Of a stretch of DNA of 64,000 bases, positions 27,690-36,095 are shown piece by piece (position 1 is the first letter of the stretch; every line of letters starts with the position of its first letter). The stretch spans positions 5,952,001 to 6,016,000 of the forward strand of contig NZ_BAABKV010000001.1 in assembly GCF_039544005.1 (NCBI RefSeq), written 5' to 3'. The DNA comes from Kitasatospora paranensis (lineage in GTDB: Bacteria > Actinomycetota > Actinomycetes > Streptomycetales > Streptomycetaceae). The translations under genes and the position numbers were made by a program. The notes below the pieces were generated by a model. That model did not search any database, was not told where the DNA came from, and was given only the letters and a program-made list of their open reading frames with translations.

Positions 27690-28942
27690 CGAACCTGTCT
27701 GGCCTGCTCGACACCGACGCGATCCGCAAGGACTTCCCCGTCCTCCAGCGGATGCTGCACGACGAGAAGCCGCTGGTCTACCTGGACAACGCGGCGACCT
27801 CGCAGAAGCCGCGCCAGGTGCTGGAGGCGCTCACGGCGTACTACGAGCGGCACAACGCCAACGTGCACCGCGGTGTGCACGTGCTCGCCGAGGAGGCCAC
27901 GGCGCTGTACGAGGGCGCCCGCGACAAGGTCGCGGCGTTCGTCAACGCGCCGAGCCGGGACGAGGTGATCTTCACCAAGAACGCCTCGGAGTCGCTCAAC
28001 CTGGTCGCCAACATGCTCGGCTGGGCCGACGAGCCCTACCGCGTCGACGCGGACGCCGAGATCGTCATCACCGAGATGGAGCACCACTCCAACATCGTGC
28101 CGTGGCAGCTGCTCTCGCAGCGCACCGGCGCGAAGCTGAAGTGGTTCGGGCTGACCGACGAGGGCCGGCTCGACCTCTCGAACATCGACGAGCTGATCAC
28201 CGAGAAGACGAAGATCGTCTCGTTCACGCTCGTCTCCAACCTGCTGGGCACGGTCAACCCGGTCGAGACCATCGTCCGCAAGGCCCAGTCGGTGGGCGCC
28301 CTGGTGCTCATCGACGCCTCGCAGGCCGCCCCGCACATGGTGCTGGACGTGCAGGCCCTGGAGGCCGACTTCGTCGCCTTCACCGGCCACAAGATGCTGG
28401 CCCCGACCGGCATCGGCGTCCTCTGGGGCCGCCAGGAGCTGCTGGAGGACCTCCCGCCGTTCCTCGGCGGCGGCGAGATGATCGAGACCGTGACCATGGG
28501 CTCGTCCACCTACGCCCCGGCGCCGCACAAGTTCGAGGCCGGTACCCCGCCGATCGCCCAGGCCGTCGGCCTCGGCGCGGCGGTGGACTACCTCTCCGCC
28601 ATCGGCATGGAGAAGGTCGCCGCCCACGAGCACGCGATCACCTCCTACGCCGTCGAGCGGCTGCTGGAGGTGCCGGACCTGCGGATCATCGGCCCGCGGA
28701 CGGCCGTCGACCGCGGTGCGGCGATCTCCTTCACGCTCGGCGACATCCACCCGCACGACGTGGGCCAGGTCCTCGACGAGCAGGGCATCGCCGTCCGGGT
28801 CGGCCATCACTGCGCGCGGCCGGTCTGCCTGCGGTACGGAATTCCGGCGACCACGCGGGCGTCGTTCTACCTGTACTCGACGCCCGGTGAGGTCGACGCG
28901 CTGATCGACGGCCTGCACCACGTGCGCAACTTCTTCGGCTGA
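27686..28942 (+). CDS. sufS: Cysteine desulfurase SufS
   Basis: A 418-residue PLP enzyme (group II desulfurase) that takes sulfur from cysteine and passes it, as persulfide, to SufU. Visible are VYLDNAATSQKP, NANVHRGVH, TEMEHHSNIVPW (PLP-stacking His), LIDASQAAPH, the PLP lysine in FTGHKMLAPTGIGVLWG, and the catalytic Cys in GHHCARPVCLRYG. The start GTG 27686 overlaps the sufC stop. sufU follows 14 bp downstream, the standard sulfur donor-acceptor pair of Gram-positive bacteria. Confidence 0.97.
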
Positions 28943-28956
28943 GGGGTGACGCCAGC

Positions 28957-29409
28957 ATGAAGCTCGACTCGATGTACCAGGAGATCATCCTGGACCACTA
29001 CCGCAACCCCCACGGCAAGGGGCTGCGGGACGGCGACGCCGAGGTGCACCACGTCAACCCGACCTGCGGCGACGAGATCACCCTGCGGGTCCGCCTGGAC
29101 GGCTCGACCGTCGCGGACGTCAGCTACGAGTCGCAGGGCTGCTCGATCAGCCAGGCCAGCGCCTCGGTGCTGAACGACCTGGTGGTCGGCAAGACCGTCG
29201 GCGAGGCCCAGGCCGTCCAGGAGGCCTTCCTGGAGCTGATGCAGAGCAAGGGCCAGGGCGAGGGCGACGAGGAGGTGCTGGAGGACGCGGTCGCGTTCGC
29301 CGGCGTCTCCAAGTACCCGGCCCGGGTCAAGTGCGCGCTGCTCAGCTGGATGGCCTGGAAGGACGCCACCGCCAAGGCCCTGGGCGGTCAGCCCGCCATC
29401 AACGACTGA
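28957..29409 (+). CDS. sufU: Zinc-dependent sulfurtransferase SufU
   Basis: A 150-residue SufU, the sulfur acceptor that activates SufS and carries persulfide to the SufB scaffold. The three conserved cysteines (NPTCGDE near 37, SQGCSISQASASV near 62 and RVKCALLSWMAWKD near 125) and the Asp after the first form the zinc site. The SufU-specific insertion between the second and third Cys distinguishes it from IscU. Start ATG 28957; in the suf operon between sufS and sufT. Confidence 0.96.
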   Translation: MKLDSMYQEIILDHYRNPHGKGLRDGDAEVHHVNPTCGDEITLRVRLDGSTVADVSYESQGCSISQASASVLNDLVVGKTVGEAQAVQEAFLELMQSKGQGEGDEEVLEDAVAFAGVSKYPARVKCALLSWMAWKDATAKALGGQPAIND

Positions 29410-29425
29410 AACGGACGGACTCCCC

Positions 29426-29827
29426 ATGAGTGACAGCGAGACCCCGGCCGAGCAGGCCGTGACCGACGCGGACGCCCCCGCCGTGCCCGAGGGCCAGGTG
29501 GCCTTCACCAGCGCGGGCACCGTGTCCGTCGAGGACCTCCACGAGGCCCTGATGGACGTCGTCGACCCCGAGCTCGGCATCGACGTGGTCAACCTCGGCC
29601 TGATCTACGGCATCCACATCGACGAGGACGACGTCGCCACCATCGACATGACGCTCACCTCGGCGGCCTGCCCGCTGACCGACGTCATCGAGGACCAGGC
29701 GAAGACCGCCACCGACGGCCTGGTGAAGGACCTGCGGATCAACTGGGTCTGGATGCCGCCGTGGGGCCCGGACAAGATCACCGACGACGGCCGCGACCAG
29801 CTCCGCGCGCTCGGCTTCAACGTCTGA
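29426..29827 (+). CDS. sufT: Metal-sulfur cluster assembly factor SufT (MIP18/DUF59 family)
   Basis: A 133-residue protein with a 30-residue acidic N-terminal extension and a DUF59/MIP18 domain. VSVEDLHEALMDVVDPELGIDVVNLGLIYGI is the family opening, and MTLTSAACPLTDVIEDQ holds the conserved Cys of the hyper-reactive CPL motif. SufT proteins aid Fe-S cluster maturation or carriage to target proteins. It closes the suf operon: start ATG 29426 is 16 bp after sufU and a strong hairpin follows 13 bp after its stop. Confidence 0.94.
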   Translation: MSDSETPAEQAVTDADAPAVPEGQVAFTSAGTVSVEDLHEALMDVVDPELGIDVVNLGLIYGIHIDEDDVATIDMTLTSAACPLTDVIEDQAKTATDGLVKDLRINWVWMPPWGPDKITDDGRDQLRALGFNV

Positions 29828-29840
29828 CGCACCACCCGTC

Positions 29841-29879
29841 GACCGCCCCCGCCCCCGCCCCTCCCGGGCGGGGGCGGTC
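29841..29879 (+). terminator. Hairpin terminator of the suf operon
   Basis: Perfect 14-bp arms (29841-29854 and 29866-29879) with an 11-nt loop. Confidence 0.8.
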
Positions 29880-29989
29880 GCGCGTTCCGGCGCCTTCCGC
29901 CGTCCGGGTCCGGCCAGGTGTCGGCGGCACCCCGGAGCGGGAATGTCATCCCGTCGTCCGCACCGGTCGACGGGACGAGGGAGCACAAC

Positions 29990-30843
29990 GTGGCGACGGG
30001 CACCTGGCAGGCACCACCCGCACAGCCCGGACCGACCGAGGTCCTGCCCGAACTGGAGATCCCGGAACCGGGCACCCAGCGCCGCCTGACGGTCTTCTTC
30101 CGCTGGCTGCTGCTGATCCCGCAGTTCATCGTGGTGTGGGCGCTCTCGGTGATCGCCGTGCCGGTGGTGATCGTCGGGTGGTTCGGCGCCCTCGTCCTCG
30201 GCCGGCTGCCCGATCCGGTCGAGAACTACCTGGCCGGCTACGTCCGGTACGACACCCGGGTGCGCGCCGACGCGATGCTGCTGGTCGACCGCTACCCGCC
30301 GTTCGCCTGGGAGCCGGCCGACTACCCCGTCCGGGTGGACCTGCGGCCCGGCCCGCTGAACCGGCTCGCGGTCTTCTTCCGCCTGATCCTGATGATCCCC
30401 GCGGCTGTCGTGGAGGCGCTGCTGGCGAGCGGCTGGTACGTCGCCGCCCTGGTGATCTGGATCGTCGTGCTCGTCCTCGGCAGGATGCCGCGGCCGCTGT
30501 TCGAGGCGACCGCGGCGACCCTGCGCTTCATGACCCGCTTCAGCGCGTACGCGCTGATGCTGACCTCGGGCTACCCCAAGCGGCTGTTCGGCGACGAGTC
30601 GCTGCCGCCGCTGGAGAAGCCGCGCTCCGCGACCCGGCCGCTGCTGCTGTCCGGCGGGGGAAGGCACTGCTGGTGATCTTCCTGGTGCTGGGGCTCTTCA
30701 GCGGCCTCAGCGGCTCCTTCGGGAACTACTCCGACGACGACTCGACGCAGCTGCGCGGCCGGGCCGCCGACGCCACCGCCAGGGCGACGCAGGCCGCCGA
30801 CGCGACCGCGGCGAACCCGCTGACCGCCGGCAGCAGGCCGTAG
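29990..30843 (+). pseudogene. DUF4389 membrane protein, one frameshift
   Basis: With one G restored this is a 284-residue protein with two tandem DUF4389 halves. Each has an RR/NRL-x-VFFR-WLL-PQF-type opening followed by membrane segments (RRLTVFFRWLLLIPQFIVVWALS and NRLAVFFRLILMIPAAVVEALLA). Function is unknown; members are small actinobacterial membrane proteins. The break is at a five-G run (30655-30659); a sixth G gives LLLSGGGKALLVIFLVLGLFSGL, a last helix. Start GTG 29990 has GAGGGAG 6 bp upstream. The restored C-terminus overlaps, antisense, the last 118 bp of the converging MFS gene, which is unusual and leaves the exact C-terminus uncertain. Confidence 0.72.
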
Positions 30844-32073
30844 CGCTGGGTCAGCGCGCCGACCGCCACGATCGGCAGCGAACTGCCCAGGTAGACGATC
30901 ACCCAGAGGGCCGACAGCTCGCTGCCGCGGCGCTCCGGGTCCATCGCGCCCACCGCGCCGGTGAACAGGGAACGGAACGCCACGCCCTGGCAGCACCCGC
31001 CCAGCACGCTGCCGATGAACAGCAGCGCCGGTGTCCCGGTGTAGCCGGCCGCCACCACCAGGGCCAGACCGGCCGCCAGGCCCGCCATGCCGAGCGCGAT
31101 CACCAGCCGGTCCGCGGTCGGCGGCACCAGCAGCTGCGCGGCGGCCGAGGAGCCGAGCAGCAGGGCCGCCACCACCGCGCCGGTCAGGTGCGACGAGGAG
31201 TGCAGCAGCCGGGCGGCGAACGCCGGCGCCAGGCTCAGGTACACCCCGAACACCGCGTACGACACGAAGCCCGCACCCGCCGCCAGCAGGAACTCGCGGC
31301 GGCCGCGCCGGGGCAGCCGCAGGCGCTGCGGCCGCAGGTGGGCTGGAGTGGTGATGCGCGGCGGGGTGGTCGCCGGGCGCTCCCGGCCGGGCATCCGCGG
31401 GTGCACGAGGGACAGCGGCACGCACAGCGCCAGCAGCGCCAGCGCGTGCAGCAGGAAGGGGTGAGCAGCGGGTGCTCGCCGGTGCTCAGGGTGGCGCCCA
31501 CCACCGGGCCGAGCGCCACGCCGCCGGCCGAGCAGGCCAGGGTGAGCTTCGCGGCCAGCGTCGGGCGGTCCGGCAGCAGGTCGCCCAGGGCCGCGCCGGC
31601 GGCGCCGGTGGACAGTCCGACCGCGACGCCCTGCACGGCGCGCCCGAGGGCGAGCACCGCGAAGCTGTGCGCGTTCGCGAACAGGACGTCGCCGAAGGCG
31701 GCCAGGCCCACCGCCGGGAGGATCAGGGCGCGCCGGCCGAGGTGGTCCGACCAGTGGCCGACCACGGCGAGCACCGGGACGAGCGCGAAGACGTAGACCG
31801 TGAAGAGCACGGTGGTGTCCAGCGGGGTCAGGCCGAGCTGCTGCTGGAGCACGGGGTAGATCGGGGTCGCCAGGTTGGCGCCGATCAGCAGGAGGAGCAG
31901 GGCGCCGGACACCAGTCCGACGCGGATGCCGCGCAGCGCGTTCCAGCGGCTGATCGCGGCGAGCTGGAGCTGGGCGCGCGGTGCGAGCTCCGGGGGAGCA
32001 GGGCCTCCGACAGTCGGCGCCCGGGGTACTGCGCGGTGCGCAGGCCGGGGCCGGCGGGGGAGAGGTCCGCCAT
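30726..32073 (-). pseudogene. MFS transporter (DHA1-like), two frameshifts
   Basis: Restoring two bases yields a 449-residue, twelve-helix drug/H+ antiporter-like protein. The start ATG 32073 has GGAG 9 bp upstream and encodes MADLSPAGPGLRTAQYPGRRLSEALLP. The frame shifts at a five-G run on the plus strand (31992-31996), giving PPELAPRAQLQLAAISRWNALRG if repaired. It shifts again at 31458-31461 to join STGEHPLLTP to FLLHALALLALCVPLSLVHPRMPG. VGHWSDHLGRRALILP is the loop 2-3 motif and LGRAVQGVAVGLSTGAAGAALGDLLP the helix 5 region. The substrate is unknown. Both lesions are single missing C or G bases in runs. Confidence 0.78.
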
Positions 32074-32363
32074 GGCAGGGGTCTCCTGTTGGCCGGGCAC
32101 CACCGGGGCCGGCCGGGCCAGGGGTGGCGGCCGTGGTTGCGGAGTCCGGGTGGCGCGAGGTGTGCTGTGCCGAGGGGTGGGCGTCGTCGCCCGGGCTCGC
32201 GCGGGGTGTGCGCGTCGCCCGAGGAAGGATACGTGGTCGGCGCGGGGCGCGGCGCGCGCCCGACGGGTGCGCACAGGGGGCACGGACCCCGATACGCTGA
32301 GTGGATGGGCCGGTACGCGCCGGCCGCTGGCCGCACCACAGCCACCACGGGAGATCGCCAACG

Positions 32364-34013
32364 ATGGCCGGACGACGCCGCAACACCCCTGACCACTCGT
32401 CGCAGCCGGGCGAGGGTTCGGCCCCCGGCGGGAGCCGGCTGCCGGCCGACTACGACCTGGCCGAGCTGTACGGGGCCCAGGGCAGCGACGGGGACGACGA
32501 GGACTTCGACGACACCGCCGTCCTCGTGCCGCCGATCGCGCTGCCGCCTCAGGAGGAGCTGGCCGCCGCCGCGCTGGCCGTCCCGCTGATCGCGCACGCG
32601 CTGACGCTGGCCCGCTGGTCCGCCCCGCACCGGGTGGTGGACGAGTTCGGCGACCTGGTGGAGGCGGACCGCGGCCCGGCCGCCCGCCTCCTGGAGCTCG
32701 CCCCCGAGGACGGCCCGATGCCCGAGGACGCCCTGGTGGAGATGTTGCGCGCCTGGTCGCTGGCGTGCGACCTGGACCTGGTCACGCTCGGCACCACCGC
32801 GGCCGGCGAGCACGTCGCGGTGCCCGCCGAGGAGCTGGAGGACGTCGAGTCCGGTGACCCGGACGCCGTCCTCGACCTGTGGCTGACCGCCGCCGGCATC
32901 GTGCGGGAGCTCGCCGTGGAGGCGGACTCGCTGGAGGTCGAGGGCGAGGCCGGGGAGGCGGGCGCCGAGGAGCCGCAGGAGGCGGACGAGGACGGGCTGG
33001 CCGCGGTCGAGGAGGCCAGCGAGGCCGCGGCCGAGCTGCTCGACGAGGCGATGCAGGTGCTGTACGAGTACACCGCCTTCGCGGAGCCCGGCGAGGAGAC
33101 GGTGCCGCTCGGCGTCCTCGCGGCGCTGCTGGTCGTCCCGGACGGCGAGGAGCCCGACGAGGAGATGCTCGGCGAGATCACCGACGTGATGGTGGCGCTC
33201 GACCCGATGCTGGCCGACCTGGCCGAGCTCGGCCTGGTCGAGCACCGGCCGATCGACCCCGACCTCTTCGAGGAGGAGGACGAGGCGGCCGCCCCGGCCG
33301 CGGCGGAGCCCCGCGAGGACCAGCTCAGCGACGAGGACGCGGCCCGGTTCGGCCTCGTCCGGCTCACCCCGCTGGGCCAGTACGGGGTCCGCGAGTGGCT
33401 GCTGGCGGACGGCTACGACGCGCCGCTGGTGGGCGAGCTGGCCGAGGGCGGCGCGGAGGCCCTGCTGAACGCGCTCGCCGAGTCGGCCAACCTGCTGCCC
33501 GACCGCGAGATCGCGGTCTGGCTCGCCGTCCGGCAGCCCGCCGAGGCCGCGCGCGAGCTGCTGGAGGCCGCCCGCGGCCGGGACGCGTACAGCCCGGTGC
33601 GCCGGATGTACTGTGCGGCGGCGCTGATCTCGCTCGGTCCGGACGGCGACGCGGCGTTCGCCGAGGTGGTGGACGACCCGGACCTCGGCGGGCTGGCCCG
33701 TGAGGTGCTGCGCAGCCACGGCGGCGAGGTCGCGGCGGCCGAGCGCGAGGTGGCCCTGTGGCACACCGTGGACGCCTTCGCGGCGGTGCTGCTGGCCAGC
33801 CGGGGCGAGGCGGGGCAGCTGCGCGAGCTCGTGGCGGGCCTGCCGGTGACGGACAACCCGGCGAGCTTCTTCGGCGAGGTCTGGCGCGTCCCCCACCCGT
33901 ACACCGCGCAGATGCTGGACACCGTCGGCGAGCTGCACCTGGACCGGCAGGTGGCCAAGGAGGCCCGGAAGGCCTCCTTCAAGGCGAAGTCCCGCCGGAG
34001 CCAGGAGGGCTGA
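32364..34013 (+). CDS. Large acidic conserved hypothetical protein
   Basis: A 549-residue, strongly acidic soluble protein with no domain I recognise. The N-terminus is basic (AGRRRNTPDHSSQPG) and then becomes acidic (DDEDFDDTAVL). A helical middle section contains Glu/Ala-rich stretches (VEGEAGEAGAEEPQEADED). A more ordered C-terminal part (FGLVRLTPLGQYGVREWLLADGYDAP onwards) has helical-repeat character and ends in a basic tail (KEARKASFKAKSRRSQEG). LTPLGQYGVREWLL looks like the end of a winged helix. Start ATG 32364 has a GGGAG site upstream. It is divergent from the MFS transporter and is probably cytoplasmic. Confidence 0.8.
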   Translation: MAGRRRNTPDHSSQPGEGSAPGGSRLPADYDLAELYGAQGSDGDDEDFDDTAVLVPPIALPPQEELAAAALAVPLIAHALTLARWSAPHRVVDEFGDLVEADRGPAARLLELAPEDGPMPEDALVEMLRAWSLACDLDLVTLGTTAAGEHVAVPAEELEDVESGDPDAVLDLWLTAAGIVRELAVEADSLEVEGEAGEAGAEEPQEADEDGLAAVEEASEAAAELLDEAMQVLYEYTAFAEPGEETVPLGVLAALLVVPDGEEPDEEMLGEITDVMVALDPMLADLAELGLVEHRPIDPDLFEEEDEAAAPAAAEPREDQLSDEDAARFGLVRLTPLGQYGVREWLLADGYDAPLVGELAEGGAEALLNALAESANLLPDREIAVWLAVRQPAEAARELLEAARGRDAYSPVRRMYCAAALISLGPDGDAAFAEVVDDPDLGGLAREVLRSHGGEVAAAEREVALWHTVDAFAAVLLASRGEAGQLRELVAGLPVTDNPASFFGEVWRVPHPYTAQMLDTVGELHLDRQVAKEARKASFKAKSRRSQEG

Positions 34014-34022
34014 CCCGCCGTG

Positions 34023-34043
34023 GGGGCCTGCCCGGCGGGCCCC
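34023..34043. terminator. Possible hairpin terminator
   Basis: GGGGCC (34023-34028) pairs with GGCCCC (34038-34043) between converging genes; the arms are short and other foldings are possible. Confidence 0.35.
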
Positions 34044-34063
34044 GCGGCCGGCCGGACGGGCCC

Positions 34064-34507
34064 CTACGGCAGGTCGAGGCTGCCGTCGGCGGTGAACGGG
34101 AAGAACGGGTTGTGGGCCAGCTCCCAGAGGTGGCCGTCCGGGTCCTCGAAGTACCCGGAGTAGCCGCCCCAGGAGGTGGCCGCCGGGGGCTTGACCACGG
34201 CGGCGCCGGCGTCGACCGCCGTCCTGAGGGCGGCGTCCACCCGTTCGGGGGATTCGAGGTTCACCGCGAGCGTCACTCCGCGGAAGGACGGCTCGCCGCC
34301 GGCCGGCACCCCGGCGTCGGCCGCGAGCTCCTCGGCGGGGAACAGTCCGAGCACCGAGTCCGCCGTGCGGAACCAGACGATCTCCGGGCTGGAGGCCGCC
34401 GACCGCTGCCAGCCGAGGGCCTCGTAGAAGGCCGCGGCGCGCGGCAGGTCGCTGACGCCGAGCGTGACGATGCTGATGCGGGCCGGGAAGCCGGTGGTCG
34501 AAGTCAT
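34064..34507 (-). CDS. VOC family protein (glyoxalase/bleomycin resistance fold)
   Basis: A 147-residue vicinal-oxygen-chelate protein with one long paired domain: RISIVTLGVSDLPRAAAFYEALGW opens the first beta-alpha-beta module, and GYSGYFEDPDGHLWELAHNPFF closes the second with the conserved Glu. Such proteins bind a metal or small ligand and include glyoxalases, dioxygenases and antibiotic-binding proteins; the specific role is unknown. The start is ATG 34507; longer upstream in-frame sequence has no similarity to the family. No partner gene is adjacent. Confidence 0.9.
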   Translation of the reverse strand: MTSTTGFPARISIVTLGVSDLPRAAAFYEALGWQRSAASSPEIVWFRTADSVLGLFPAEELAADAGVPAGGEPSFRGVTLAVNLESPERVDAALRTAVDAGAAVVKPPAATSWGGYSGYFEDPDGHLWELAHNPFFPFTADGSLDLP

Positions 34508-34784
34508 GCCGTCAGGGTAGGCACGGCCGCCGACATCCGCCCCGGGACGCGGCCGGGCCGTCCGGTCCGGCACCGTCCGGGCGAAGCTGATGCCCCGGCA
34601 GGTGCCCGGGCCGTATCGTTGGGCCGGACGCGTGGCGGCGCGGCCGGGGCATGGCCCGGTGCCGTCCGCGCACCGAACGGTGAGGCCGAGTACCCGGGGG
34701 CGGCAGAGCATGAAGAGGTAGGGCGCGAGCAGGCCCCAGGAGCCCGAGGACTTCTACGCCGACCACGAGGAGCACAACCGGCGG

Positions 34785-35920
34785 GTGATGTCCGATGCGG
34801 ACTTCCCCGTGTACGGCGCGGACTCGGGCACACTGCCCCTCCGACCGGCGCGCGACGGCGAGGGCGCGCCCCCGGTGCCCCCGGCACCACGGCCGACGGC
34901 GCCGCCACGGCCGCCCGCGCCGACTCCGCCGGGGGCACCGACCGTGACGCCCTCGCCGAGTACGAGGTCTTCAACGGCCGGCTCGGCTGGGTCGAACTCC
35001 GCTCCGGCGACTGGAGCTCGCTGGACGGTCCGTACGTCACGGTGCGCACCTACCGGCCCGGTGCCGAGCACGCCCAGCCGCTGCCCGAGCTGGAGGACGT
35101 GGTCGAGGACGAGCGCGACCGGGTCTACGAGCACCTCGACGTCGACGAGGGCGACGGCCCCGGCCGGGTCCGGGCGCTGCGCGAGTGGATCACCGTCGAG
35201 GGCGAGCCGCGCGCCGTGCAGATCCACGAGGACACCCGCGCGGCGCTGGACGGCGCCGAGGGCGGCGCCCCGGTCTGGGCCGGCCGGCTGCGGGTCGACG
35301 GCGTCACCGTGACGGTCACCGGCCGCGGCGTCCCGCCGGGCGGCATCGAGCTGCGCCGGGTGGAGGACTTCGAACGGTTCGTGGTCGGCCGCACCGAGCT
35401 GCTGCGCCGCCTGGCGCTCCGTCAGCGGGCCCGGGACGTCCCGGTGGAGGACCGCGCGCTGCCGCAGGCCACCGGCCTGGAGGCGCACCGCGCGGTGGTC
35501 GAGCACACCGTCGCGGAGTCCCTCGCGATGGAGGCCCAACTGCGGTCCCGCCGCACCGCGCGGATGCCCCGGCGGCTGCGCGGCGAGGCGGGCGCCGAGC
35601 GCTGGGAGGCCGCCGTGCGCCAGCAGATGCGGCTCGCCTCCGAGAGCCGCGAGGAGGCCACCGACGCCATCTCCACCATGGTCAACCACCTGACCCGGCT
35701 GGCGCAGAACACCGACTGGCTGGTCGGCACGCCGGAGGGCGCTGCCGCGGTCGAGGAGGTCGTCCGGTACACCGCGTTCGCCAGCGAGGTCCCGAGCCTG
35801 CCCGCGCAGCGCGCCTGGGAGCGGCTGTGGTCCGGTGGCGCGCCGGAGCTGCCGTCCGGCACCGAGGAGGCCTGGCTGACGGCCTGGGAGCAGTGGCGCG
35901 TCGAGCGCACCCAGCACTGA
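34785..35920 (+). pseudogene. Conserved hypothetical protein, probable frameshift
   Basis: No function recognised. The N-terminal part (VMSDADFPVYGADSGTLPLRPARDGEG, from GTG 34785) runs into a Pro-rich linker. The main body (EYEVFNGRLGWVELRSGDWSSLDG to the end) is in another frame, so a missing base around 34870-34930 is likely; restored, the protein is about 378 residues. The C-terminal half is helical and charged (HRAVVEHTVAESLAMEAQLRSRRTARMPRRLRG, RQQMRLASESREEATDAISTMVNHLTRLAQNTDWL). Coding-like sequence also precedes the start in frame back to a TAG at 34719. The true start and the lesion are therefore uncertain. Confidence 0.62.
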
Positions 35921-35999
35921 CCGGCCGGCACCGGAGGCGGTCCGGCCTGTGCGCCGGAAGGTAAAGCCGAGGTCATGGTTGGGTACAAGGACGGCAAAG

Positions 36000-36043
36000 G
36001 GTCACGCGGGTGCAGGGCCGGATTCACGCCGGGTTCACCGCGG
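36000..36043 (+). promoter_or_regulatory. Candidate PHO box (PhoP-binding direct repeats)
   Basis: Two adjacent 11-bp units, ATTCACGCCGG (36022-36032) and GTTCACCGCGG (36033-36043), match the streptomycete PhoP direct-repeat consensus (G-T-T-C-A-C-C type). A further unit, GGTCACGCGGG (36000-36010), lies in the same 11-bp register with one poor unit between. The array ends 52 bp before the PhoX-like gene. Confidence 0.65.
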
Positions 36044-36095
36044 CAGCCCAGTCTGCTGCGCACCGCCCTGCCGTCCGACCTCTGGAGTGACCGCC

